NCBI GenBank assembly: GCA_029219885.1
Contig: JAQXUH010000020.1
Location: forward strand, 1 to 32,275
Length of the DNA stretch: 32,275 nt
Origin: Eubacteriales bacterium
GTDB lineage: Bacteria > Bacillota > Clostridia > Oscillospirales > Acutalibacteraceae
Direction of reading: 5' to 3'
Positions within the stretch are counted from its first letter, which is position 1. The number at the start of each line of letters is the position of its first letter. The translations under genes were made by a program, and so were the position numbers. The notes below the pieces were generated by a model, which was not told the origin of the DNA, did no database searches, and was given only the letters and a program-made list of their open reading frames with translations. Shown piece after piece: positions 14,816 through 22,658 of this stretch.

Positions 14816-16843
14816 GTGAAAAGCAAATATAAAAGCAGCAGAAGCATTATTGCGGTTATTCTTGTAATTGCGGTGGTTGCAGGCTTTGCACTTGACCTCT
14901 ATACTATCCAAATTCGCGACAACGAGTATTACTCGGAGCTTAACAATACTGAGGAAAAATACGTAGTTCCCATTGAGGCGGCAAGAGGTGAAATCGTTGA
15001 CAGAAACGGTAACTCACTTGTTACAAACCGTCAGGGAAATTCCGTTATCTTAAACGCTGTATATTTTCCCTCGGCAAATTCTAAAGAAAACAATCAAAAG
15101 CGAAACAAGATTATCTACAACCTCATTAAGCTTTTTGAATCAAACGGCGAGGAGTACGCAGATAATTTACCCCTTAAAATAGACAAAAAGGGCAATATCA
15201 AATTCGACGGAAAGAAAGAGGATATTGCCACAATGAAAAGTGCCGATATGCTTAATCTTCAGCCTTACGCAACGGCGAGAAACTGCTTTGATGCAATGCT
15301 TGAGAAGTATGAGATTGAGGGCTACGACGACAGAACGGCACTTAAAATAGGCAACATCAGGTACGAGCTGACAAGGCTGCTTTTCTCCTACGAAAACCCT
15401 GTTACTATTGCCGACGACGTCAGCGACAAAACTATTGCCAAGATTAAAGAGGATAAGGAAACCTACCTCGGTGCAGACGTAAGAGTAGTTGCCTACAGAG
15501 AATATGTTGACTCAACTATTGCTCCTCACATTCTCGGTACAGTCCGCAAGATTAACGCAGAGGAATACAACGAGCTTAAGGACGAGGGCTACAAGATTAC
15601 CGACCAGATTGGCGAATCGGGAATTGAACAGGCTATGGAGTCGGAGCTGAGAGGAACGGCAGGCGAGCTGACAATTACAATCAGCCGTGACGGTACTATA
15701 ACTGAAGAGGTTACGAAAAAGCCGATTCAGGGCAATACAGTTGTTTTGACTATCGACCGAGATTTGCAGGTTTTAGCACAGAATAAGCTGAAAGATGTGT
15801 GCAACAGCGTCAGCATTTTGTCCTCGGCAGGTGCGGTGGTAGTTGAGGACTGCAACAGCGGTGAGGTTTTGGCGGCTGCGTCATATCCCACCTACGATTT
15901 AAACGATTATTACGATAAATATGATGAGTTAGCATCTAATTCGAGAAATCCTCTTTGGAGCAGATTTGCTCTTGGTACTTACGCTCCGGGCTCAACGTTC
16001 AAGCCTGTTATGGCGTGTGCCGCTATGGAGGAGGGCACAATCAACAGCGATACAATCTTCACCTGTACAGGTACAATGGAGTACAGAGGACAGAAGTTTA
16101 AATGTCTTCACAGCGTGGCTCACGGCGGAGAAAATGTTAAAACCGCCTTGCGTGATTCCTGTAATATGTTCTTCTACAACTGTGCTATGAAGCTCGGTAT
16201 CAGCAAAATGAACGAGTACGCAGCAGCCTTTGGCTTGGGCGAAAAAACAGGCGTTGAAATTGCAGAGGCGTCAGGACTTCTTGCCACTCCTGAAAACAGA
16301 GAAAAGGCAGGCGGTCTCTGGAACGCAGGTGATACACTTCAGGCGGCTATCGGTCAGAGTGATAACTTGTTTACTCCTCTCCAGCTTGCCAACTATTGCT
16401 CCGCAATTGCCAACGGCGGTACAAGGTACGAAATGCACTTTGTTAAATCTGTTATCGCTGCATCAACAGGCTCTGTCAGGGAAACAGGTGCAACAGTTGC
16501 CGATACGATAGAGCTGAGCAAAACCACCCTCGACGCAGTTCATCAGGGTATGCGTCTTGTTGCCACACAAGGCGGTCCCTATCTTGTGTTTAACGAAATT
16601 GACACTAAGGTTGCCTGCAAAACAGGTACCTCTGAGGTTATTGTAAACGGTGCGAAGAGGAACAACGGTTTCCTTATCACCTATGCACCATATGACAGTC
16701 CCGAAATTGCAGTTTCGTCAGTAGTTGAGCTGGCAGGCTCCGGTTCGGAAACGGCAGAGATTACCGCCGAGATTATCGACTATTGGTATCAAAACAATAC
16801 CGACGCCAAAACAAATCAAAAGGTCGGTACAATTCTTCCGTAA
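14816..16843 (+). CDS. Penicillin-binding protein 2, elongation-specific transpeptidase (MrdA type)
   Basis: This 675-aa class B penicillin-binding protein cross-links peptidoglycan during cell elongation. It has an N-terminal anchor helix (about 8-28), the dimerisation/pedestal region with AARGEIVDRNGNSL, and a transpeptidase domain. All three active-site motifs are intact: STFK at 393-396, SCN at 448-450 and KTGTS at 602-606. The GTG start at 14816 follows GAAGGAGG at ideal spacing. It is the last gene of the mreBCD unit. As I recall, in many clostridia minCDE and rodA follow this gene; here the next gene is the mgsA homologue. The C-terminal tail is short and soluble, with no PASTA domains. 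Confidence 0.93.
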   Translation: MKSKYKSSRSIIAVILVIAVVAGFALDLYTIQIRDNEYYSELNNTEEKYVVPIEAARGEIVDRNGNSLVTNRQGNSVILNAVYFPSANSKENNQKRNKIIYNLIKLFESNGEEYADNLPLKIDKKGNIKFDGKKEDIATMKSADMLNLQPYATARNCFDAMLEKYEIEGYDDRTALKIGNIRYELTRLLFSYENPVTIADDVSDKTIAKIKEDKETYLGADVRVVAYREYVDSTIAPHILGTVRKINAEEYNELKDEGYKITDQIGESGIEQAMESELRGTAGELTITISRDGTITEEVTKKPIQGNTVVLTIDRDLQVLAQNKLKDVCNSVSILSSAGAVVVEDCNSGEVLAAASYPTYDLNDYYDKYDELASNSRNPLWSRFALGTYAPGSTFKPVMACAAMEEGTINSDTIFTCTGTMEYRGQKFKCLHSVAHGGENVKTALRDSCNMFFYNCAMKLGISKMNEYAAAFGLGEKTGVEIAEASGLLATPENREKAGGLWNAGDTLQAAIGQSDNLFTPLQLANYCSAIANGGTRYEMHFVKSVIAASTGSVRETGATVADTIELSKTTLDAVHQGMRLVATQGGPYLVFNEIDTKVACKTGTSEVIVNGAKRNNGFLITYAPYDSPEIAVSSVVELAGSGSETAEITAEIIDYWYQNNTDAKTNQKVGTILP

Positions 16844-16856
16844 AAATAATTTTTTA

Positions 16857-16885
16857 TTGAATAAAAATACATTATATGCTAAAAT
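16857..16885 (+). promoter_or_regulatory. Extended -10 promoter for the mgsA homologue
   Basis: TTGAAT (16857-16862) and TAAAAT (16880-16885) are spaced by 17 bp, with the extended -10 bases TGC directly before the -10 (16877-16879). The gene would thus be expressed independently of mreBCD-pbp2. Confidence 0.55.
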
Positions 16886-16960
16886 AATATAAATAAGCAA
16901 AATAAACAGCAAAATTATCAGTTATGAAAAAGTAAACAAATATTCCAAGGAGGTAATTTT

Positions 16961-17377
16961 ATGAATATAGCACTTATTGCACACGACGCAAAGAAAGAGC
17001 TTCTTGTCCAGTTTTGTATTGCGTACTGCGGTATTATCAGCCGTCACGACGTATGTGCCACAGGCACAACAGGCAAGCTTGTTTCTGAGGCAACAGGTCT
17101 TAAAATCAACTGCTTTCTTTCAGGCAGTCAAGGCGGCGGTCAGCAGATAGCAAGCAGAATCGCCTGCAACGAGATTGACCTGCTCATTTTCTTCAGGGAC
17201 CCTCTTTCACCGAAACCTCACGAGCCTAAAGACAACGATTTGTTAAGGCTTTGCGACGTTCATAATATTCCCTTTGCAACGAATATTGCCACAGCAGAGG
17301 CACTTATCAGAGGTGTTGAGCGAGGCGACTTCGAGTGGAGAGAGATTGTTAATCCAAGGTATAATCAGTCAAAATAA
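16961..17377 (+). CDS. mgsA: Methylglyoxal synthase homologue with replaced catalytic aspartates
   Basis: Methylglyoxal synthase converts dihydroxyacetone phosphate to methylglyoxal and phosphate, a bypass of lower glycolysis. This 138-aa protein aligns end to end with the family and, with a constant offset of 11 residues and no gaps through the active site, to the E. coli enzyme as I recall it. Phosphate-binding residues are kept: Thr34, Thr36 and Thr37 of ATGTTGKL, and Ser54 and Gly55. His8 (E. coli His19), Asp80 (Asp91) and His87 (His98) are also kept. Two catalytic positions differ: Asp71 of GGDQQ is Gly60 (GGGQQ, codon GGT), and Asp101 is Lys90 (PHEPK). The protein may therefore be inactive, slow or differently used. 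AAGGAGG precedes the ATG. It has its own promoter and a hairpin after the stop. The family is sure; the activity is doubtful. Confidence 0.85.
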   Translation: MNIALIAHDAKKELLVQFCIAYCGIISRHDVCATGTTGKLVSEATGLKINCFLSGSQGGGQQIASRIACNEIDLLIFFRDPLSPKPHEPKDNDLLRLCDVHNIPFATNIATAEALIRGVERGDFEWREIVNPRYNQSK

Positions 17378-17384
17378 GTGATAA

Positions 17385-17422
17385 AAAATTCTTGTACGCC
17401 CTTTTCGGTGTGCAAGAATTTT
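17385..17422 (+). terminator. Hairpin after the mgsA homologue, probable terminator
   Basis: AAAATTCTTGTAC (17385-17397) pairs with GTGCAAGAATTTT (17410-17422), with one G-T pair. The T-tract is only four residues, then GGC, so termination may be incomplete and some transcripts could run into hisS. Confidence 0.55.
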
Positions 17423-17464
17423 GGCATTATATAATTAAATTCAGCAAAAGAAAGGCTTTATAAT

Positions 17465-18814
17465 ATGGCGTTAATTACGAAAGCAATTAAGGGCACTAAA
17501 GACGCACTTCCAAAGGACATACACAAGTATCAGTACATTGAGGCTACTGTCCTTGATATTGCCGAGAAATACGGCTATAAGGAAATGAGAACTCCTGTAT
17601 TTGAGCATACAGAGCTTTTTCAGCGTGGCGTGGGCGACACTACCGACGTTGTGCAGAAAGAGATGTACACCTTTGACGATAAAGGCGGCAGGTCTATTAC
17701 ATTAAGACCTGAGGGTACGGCAGGTGCGGTACGTTCTTATCTTGAAAACGGACTTTGCAACGAAACCTTGCCACAGAAAATATGCTACCTGACCTCTTGC
17801 TACAGATATGAGAAACCGCAGGCAGGCAGACTCAGAGAATTTCATCAGTTCGGTATTGAGTGCTTCGGCTCTCAGTCACCTCTTGCAGACGCAGAAATGA
17901 TTTCTCTTGCAAATTCAATTTTCACCACCTTGGGCGTTAAAGATTTAGCTCTTGAGATTAACTCTATCGGCTGTCCAACCTGCCGTGCAGAATACCACAA
18001 GGCACTTAAGGAGTATTTCTCCTCAAGGCAGGAGGATTTGTGCGACACCTGTAAAGGCAGACTTGAAAGAAATCCTATGAGAATTCTTGACTGTAAAAGT
18101 CCTGTCTGCTCCGAAATTGCAGCAGGTGCACCTGTTGTTCTTGATTATCTCTGCGACGACTGCAAGGAGCATTTTGAAAAGGTACAGCAGTATCTCAAGG
18201 CAATGAATATTGACTACACAATCAATCCTAAAATCGTAAGAGGACTTGATTATTACACAAAGACTGTATTTGAATTTGTATCAAATTCCATTGGTGCACA
18301 GGGTACTGTTTGCGGCGGCGGAAGATATGACGGTCTTGTGGAAGAATTAGGCGGTCAGCACACTCCGTCACTTGGCTTCGGTATGGGACTTGAAAGGCTT
18401 ATGCTCCTTATGGACGCTCAGGGCTGTGATTATCCCGCACCTGCCGTTCCTGATTTGTTTATCGTTGCTATGGGCGACAAGGCTACAATGAAGGCTGTGG
18501 AGATTGCCAAGGATATGAGGGAAGAGGGCTTTTCAACAGTCTATGACCTTAATCAAAGAAGTGTTCGTGCACAGATGAAATATGCGGATAAGCTGGGTGC
18601 GAAATTCAATGTGGTAATCGGCGACAACGAGGTTGAGTCAGGCAAGGCAAAGCTTAAGAATATGGCAAGCGGTGAGGAATATGATATTGATTTGAACTTA
18701 TTCGTCAACGGCTTTTATAACATTTCTCTGTCAGACCAGTTAGCTGATTTAGAGATTAACGGCGAGGAATTTGATTTTACATCGCTGTTTGGAGTAAATA
18801 AAGAGGAAGATTAA
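17465..18814 (+). CDS. hisS: Histidyl-tRNA synthetase
   Basis: This class II synthetase of 449 aa charges tRNA-His. The class II motif 1 region contains PVFEHTELFQRGVGDTTDVV. Motif 2, CYRYEKPQAGRLREFHQFG, is at about residues 112-130, the histidine-binding HisA signature RGLDYYTKTVFEF is at 259-271, and motif 3 contains GFGMGLERL. A Cys-rich insertion (CDTCKGR, CDDCKEH) lies between motif 2 and HisA, as in many Firmicutes. The C-terminal anticodon-binding domain is present, with a short extension ending in acidic residues. ATG 17465 follows AAAGG. aspS begins 3 bp after the stop; the hisS-aspS pairing is standard in Firmicutes. Confidence 0.96.
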   Translation: MALITKAIKGTKDALPKDIHKYQYIEATVLDIAEKYGYKEMRTPVFEHTELFQRGVGDTTDVVQKEMYTFDDKGGRSITLRPEGTAGAVRSYLENGLCNETLPQKICYLTSCYRYEKPQAGRLREFHQFGIECFGSQSPLADAEMISLANSIFTTLGVKDLALEINSIGCPTCRAEYHKALKEYFSSRQEDLCDTCKGRLERNPMRILDCKSPVCSEIAAGAPVVLDYLCDDCKEHFEKVQQYLKAMNIDYTINPKIVRGLDYYTKTVFEFVSNSIGAQGTVCGGGRYDGLVEELGGQHTPSLGFGMGLERLMLLMDAQGCDYPAPAVPDLFIVAMGDKATMKAVEIAKDMREEGFSTVYDLNQRSVRAQMKYADKLGAKFNVVIGDNEVESGKAKLKNMASGEEYDIDLNLFVNGFYNISLSDQLADLEINGEEFDFTSLFGVNKEED

Positions 18815-18817
18815 ACT

Positions 18818-20614
18818 ATGGAAACAGAAACTATAAAAGGACTTAAAAGAACTAATTACTGCGGTGATTTGAGATTGTCCGACGCAGGAAAGGAAGTTAC
18901 TCTTTTCGGCTGGTGTCAGCGTCAGCGTGACCTGGGAAATCTTATTTTCATCGACCTTCGTGACAGAACAGGCATTGTTCAGCTTTCATTTAACGACGCT
19001 ACAGACCGTGAGGTTTTTGCAAAGGCACAGAGCGTCAGAAGTGAATATGTTGTGGCTGCCGTTGGTACTGTCTGCGAGCGTGAAAGCAAAAATAAGGATA
19101 TCCCCACAGGCGAGATTGAAATTCTTGTTAAGGAATTTCGTATTATCTCTAAGGCAGAAACTCCACCTTTCGAGATTGTTAATTCCGAGAGAGTAGGCGA
19201 CGAAACTACACTTAAATATCGTTACCTTAACCTTAGAAATCAAAAGCTTACACAGAATATTCTTATGCGTCACAAGATTGCAAAGATTGCAAGAGAATAT
19301 TTCTACGATAACGGCTTTATTGAAATCGAAACTCCTATGCTTATCAAATCTACTCCGGAGGGTGCAAGGGACTACGTTGTTCCGTCAAGAGTACATAACG
19401 GCAAGTTCTACGCTCTCCCACAGTCTCCGCAGATTTACAAGCAGCTTTGTATGGTTGCAGGCTTTGACAGATATATTCAGCTTGCAAGATGCTTCAGAGA
19501 TGAAGATTTGAGAGCTGACAGACAGCCTGAATTTACACAGATTGACCTGGAAATGTCCTTTGTTGACACAGAGGATATTATGGAAATGGCAGAGGGCTTT
19601 ATTGAAAAGCTGATGAAAGAGACTATTGATGTTGACATCACTCTCCCGATTCCTCGTATGACCTTTGCCGAGGCTATGGAAAAGTACGGCTCCGACAAGC
19701 CTGATACTCGTTTTGATATGCTCATCAACGATATTACCGATTGGGCAGACAAAACTGATTTTGTTGTATTCAAAAACGCTATTGAAAACGGCGGTTCTGT
19801 TAAAGCAATTGTTGCTAAAAATTCCGCCTCTGTTTATACAAGAAAGAAGATTGACAAGCTTACCGAACACGCAAAGGGTATCGGTGCAAAGGGACTTGCC
19901 TATGTAAGGTGGGCAGAGGAGGAGCCAACCTGCTCTTTCAATAAGTTCCTTAAGGACGGCGAGCTTATGGAGCTTTGTTCAATTCTCGGAGCAGAAAAAG
20001 GCGACTGTATCTTTATCATTTCCGACAAGACATCATCGGCTCTTTCAATTCTCGGCTCACTTCGTCTTATCATTGCCAAGGAGCTTGATATTATTCCTGA
20101 TGGCAAGTGGAATTACCTTTGGATTACAGAAATGCCGTTCTTCGAGTATGATGAGGAATCAGGCGAGTGGATTGCTATGCACCATCCGTTTACAATGCCT
20201 ATGGAGGAATGTATCGAGTATCTTGATACCGACAAGGGCAAGGTTAGGGCAAAGGCTTTCGACCTTGTGTTAAACGGCATTGAGCTTTCATCAGGCTCTA
20301 TGAGAATTACCGACTGTCAGCTCCAGAATAAGATGTTCGAGCTTCTCGGTATGGAGCAGGAGGAGATTGACGCAAAGTTCGGTTTCCTTGTTGAGGCGTA
20401 TCATTACGCATCACCACCTCACGGCGGTATGGGTATCGGTCTTGACAGACTTGCAATGCTTATCTGCGGTGCAGACAGCCTGAGAGATGTAACTGCTTTC
20501 CCGAAGGTGCAAAACGCCAGCGAGCTTATGAGCGGTGCACCTGATTATATCGACAATATTCAGCTTGACGAGCTTGGTATAGATATTGCAAAGGCGGAAA
20601 AGGCGGATGAGTAA
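18818..20614 (+). CDS. aspS: Aspartyl-tRNA synthetase, bacterial type
   Basis: This 598-aa class II synthetase has an N-terminal OB-fold for the anticodon (about 10-110), the catalytic core and the bacterial GAD insertion (about 290-420). Visible blocks are IETPMLIKSTPEGARDYVVP, motif 2 ARCFRDEDLRADRQPEFTQ (about 223-241) and motif 3 GIGLDR (539-544). The OB-fold carries QRDLGNLIFID. A Leu rather than His at that position is, as I recall, associated with AspRS that discriminates against tRNA-Asn, but this is only a hint. It is cotranscribed with hisS and overlaps the next gene by 8 bp. Confidence 0.96.
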   Translation: METETIKGLKRTNYCGDLRLSDAGKEVTLFGWCQRQRDLGNLIFIDLRDRTGIVQLSFNDATDREVFAKAQSVRSEYVVAAVGTVCERESKNKDIPTGEIEILVKEFRIISKAETPPFEIVNSERVGDETTLKYRYLNLRNQKLTQNILMRHKIAKIAREYFYDNGFIEIETPMLIKSTPEGARDYVVPSRVHNGKFYALPQSPQIYKQLCMVAGFDRYIQLARCFRDEDLRADRQPEFTQIDLEMSFVDTEDIMEMAEGFIEKLMKETIDVDITLPIPRMTFAEAMEKYGSDKPDTRFDMLINDITDWADKTDFVVFKNAIENGGSVKAIVAKNSASVYTRKKIDKLTEHAKGIGAKGLAYVRWAEEEPTCSFNKFLKDGELMELCSILGAEKGDCIFIISDKTSSALSILGSLRLIIAKELDIIPDGKWNYLWITEMPFFEYDEESGEWIAMHHPFTMPMEECIEYLDTDKGKVRAKAFDLVLNGIELSSGSMRITDCQLQNKMFELLGMEQEEIDAKFGFLVEAYHYASPPHGGMGIGLDRLAMLICGADSLRDVTAFPKVQNASELMSGAPDYIDNIQLDELGIDIAKAEKADE

Positions 20615-21197
20615 TAATTTCTTCGCTATGGTAAATCGTATGAAGCTTATCGACAGATGGGCTTTGATGAATAATACCACTAAAGAGAATATTGCAGAGC
20701 ACAGCCACACAGTTGCGGTGATTGCTCACGCTCTCGCCCTTATCGGCAACAAGAAATTCAGCAAGAACTATAACGCCGACAGAGCTGCCGTTCTTGCTCT
20801 TTATCACGATACTACCGAGGTTATCACAGGCGATATGCCTACTCCCGTTAAGTATTATAATGACGATATAAAAAACGTCTATAAGGATATTGAGCGTGTT
20901 GCAGGTGAAAGACTTCTCGCTATGCTCCCTGATGAATTCAGAGAAGATTATATTTCTGTTTTTGAGCATCAGGAGGAGGACAAAGACTTATGGAGGCTTG
21001 TTAAGGCGGCAGATAAGATAAGTGCTCTCATCAAGTGTATTGAAGAGGACAGAATGGGAAATCGTGAGTTTGAAAAGGCTCTCGAGGCACAGAAAAAAAT
21101 TATCGACGCCATTGAGTTGGAGGAAGTGAAGTATTTTAAGGATAATTTCCTTGAGTCCTATTACTACACTCTCGACGAACACACAAAGCAGTTTTAA
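20607..21197 (+). CDS. yfbR: HD-domain 5'-deoxynucleotidase, YfbR family
   Basis: YfbR dephosphorylates deoxynucleoside 5'-monophosphates and takes part in nucleotide pool control. The 196-aa protein keeps the residues known from E. coli YfbR with an offset of one: Arg17 and Trp18, His32 (EHSH), His67 and Asp68 (YHDTTE), Glu71 and Asp76 (TGDMPTP). A later Asp in AADKISALIKC completes the metal site. The start at 20607 is chosen because the product then begins MSNNFFAMVNRM, as in homologues, and overlaps the aspS stop by 8 bp. A TTG 21 bp earlier would add a basic stretch without support. Coupling to tRNA synthetase genes looks like an operon convenience, not a functional link. Confidence 0.9.
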   Translation: MSNNFFAMVNRMKLIDRWALMNNTTKENIAEHSHTVAVIAHALALIGNKKFSKNYNADRAAVLALYHDTTEVITGDMPTPVKYYNDDIKNVYKDIERVAGERLLAMLPDEFREDYISVFEHQEEDKDLWRLVKAADKISALIKCIEEDRMGNREFEKALEAQKKIIDAIELEEVKYFKDNFLESYYYTLDEHTKQF

Positions 21198-21208
21198 TCG
21201 TATATAGC

Positions 21209-21238
21209 AAAAGACATCGGAAACCCGATGTCTTTTTT
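21209..21238 (+). terminator. Intrinsic terminator after yfbR
   Basis: A perfect 12-bp stem, AAAAGACATCGG (21209-21220) with CCGATGTCTTTT (21225-21236), has a four-base loop and a T-run to 21239. Confidence 0.88.
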
Positions 21239-21257
21239 TGCGTTGAATTACAACAAC

Positions 21258-21288
21258 CAAAAACAGCTCCCATTATTCAGGGAGCTGT
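21258..21288 (-). terminator. Intrinsic terminator after metY (minus strand)
   Basis: ACAGCTCCC (21263-21271) pairs with GGGAGCTGT (21280-21288). Read on the minus strand, the stem ends in TTTTT (21263-21259). About 80 bp separate it from the metY stop; that stretch contains only a short dyad (ATCACGAGTGAT, 21306-21317). Confidence 0.7.
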
Positions 21289-21371
21289 ATTATTGTAAAA
21301 TTGTCATCACGAGTGATTCAGCAACAACTTTAATATTTGGTGCGGTTTTGTCAATTTAGACCGACAAGCTG

Positions 21372-22646
21372 TTAAATCTTGTCGAGTGCCTGCTGAATAT
21401 CCTCAATAATATCATCAACATTTTCAATACCAACGCTGAAGCGAACAAGGTCAGGGCTTACGCCACATTCCTTAAGCTGTTCGTCGGTGAGCTGTCTGTG
21501 AGTAGTTGATGCAGGATGCAGGCAGCAGGTGCGTGCATCAGCAACGTGAGTAACGATAGCTGCCAGCTTTAAGTTATCCATAAATGTTGTAGCAGCTTCA
21601 CGGCCGCCCTTGATACCGAATGATACAACACCGCAGGTGCCGTTAGGCATATACTTCTGTGCAAGAGCATACTGCTTATCATCCTCAAGCATTGCACATT
21701 CAACCCAAGTAATCTTGTCATTATTCTTAAGATACTCGGCAACCTTCTTTGCGTTTTCGCAATGTCTCGGAACACGAAGGTGGAGAGTTTCAAGACCTAC
21801 GTTAAGAAGAAAAGCGTTCTGCGGTGCAGGAATTGAGCCTAAGTCACGCATAAGCTGAACTGTTGCCTTAGTGATATAAGCAGCCTCGCCGAATGCCTCT
21901 GTATAAGTGATACCGTGATAGCTCTCGTCAGGAGTTGTAAGTCCCGGGAACTTGTCATTCTGTGTCCAGTCAAACTTGCCGGAATCAACAATAGCACCGC
22001 CGATAGTTGATGCGTGTCCCTCCATATACTTTGTAGTGGAGTGAGTTACAATATCAACACCGAACTCGAAAGGACGGCAGTTAATAGGAGTTGCGAAAGT
22101 GTTGTCAACGATAAGCGGAACGCCGTTGGCGTGAGCCACCTTTGCAAACTTCTCAATGTCAAGAATATCAAGGCTCGGGTTAGAAATTGTTTCGCCGAAA
22201 ACAGCCTTGGTATTAGGCTTAAATGCTGCCTGAATTTCCTCTTCTGTTGCCTGAGGGCTGACGAAAGTGAAGTCAATGCCGAGCTTTCTCATAGTAACGT
22301 TAAAGAGGTTGAAAGTACCGCCGTAAATTGCAGAGGATGACACAATGTGGTCACCTGCACTTGCAATATTGAATACTGCATAGAAGTTAGCAGCCTGGCC
22401 TGACGAGGTCAGCATACCTGCCACACCGCCCTCAAGAAGTGCAATCTTTGCGGCAGCGTAATCGCAGGTTGGGTTTTGCAGACGGGAATAGAAGTAGCCT
22501 GACTTTTTAAGGTCGAAAAGGTCACCCATTTCCTCGCTGGAATCGTACTTGTAGGTGGTGCTCTGAACAATAGGAATTACTCTCGGCTCGCCGTTTTTCG
22601 GCTTGTAAGCACCCTGAACGCAAAGTGTTTCAATATTATTTGCCAT
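21372..22646 (-). CDS. metY: O-acetylhomoserine sulfhydrylase (O-acetylhomoserine aminocarboxypropyltransferase)
   Basis: This PLP enzyme of the Cys/Met metabolism family makes homocysteine from O-acetylhomoserine and sulfide, a direct route to methionine. Its 424 aa are the MetY length, about 40 longer than MetB or MetC. Visible are QSTTYKYDSSEEMG and YFYSRLQNPTCD. The cofactor-stacking Tyr is in SSSAIYGGTFNL, Asp and Asn are in VDNTFATP, and the Schiff-base Lys206 is in HSTTKYMEGH. The tail has SVGIENVDDIIEDI. AAGGAG lies 8 bases before the ATG. It sits 12 bp downstream of the ApgM-like gene on the same strand, so the two are an operon. The latter may be a homoserine kinase, which would put two homoserine-using activities together. 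MetY versus a homocysteine/cysteine dual enzyme cannot be separated by sequence. Confidence 0.93.
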   Translation of the reverse strand: MANNIETLCVQGAYKPKNGEPRVIPIVQSTTYKYDSSEEMGDLFDLKKSGYFYSRLQNPTCDYAAAKIALLEGGVAGMLTSSGQAANFYAVFNIASAGDHIVSSSAIYGGTFNLFNVTMRKLGIDFTFVSPQATEEEIQAAFKPNTKAVFGETISNPSLDILDIEKFAKVAHANGVPLIVDNTFATPINCRPFEFGVDIVTHSTTKYMEGHASTIGGAIVDSGKFDWTQNDKFPGLTTPDESYHGITYTEAFGEAAYITKATVQLMRDLGSIPAPQNAFLLNVGLETLHLRVPRHCENAKKVAEYLKNNDKITWVECAMLEDDKQYALAQKYMPNGTCGVVSFGIKGGREAATTFMDNLKLAAIVTHVADARTCCLHPASTTHRQLTDEQLKECGVSPDLVRFSVGIENVDDIIEDIQQALDKI

Positions 22647-22658
22647 ATTTATTTCTCC

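Noticed and set aside
21306-21317. Dyad ATCACGAGTGAT as an operator
   Set aside because: It sits in the 3' untranslated region of metY, away from any promoter I can find, and 5-bp arms are expected by chance.
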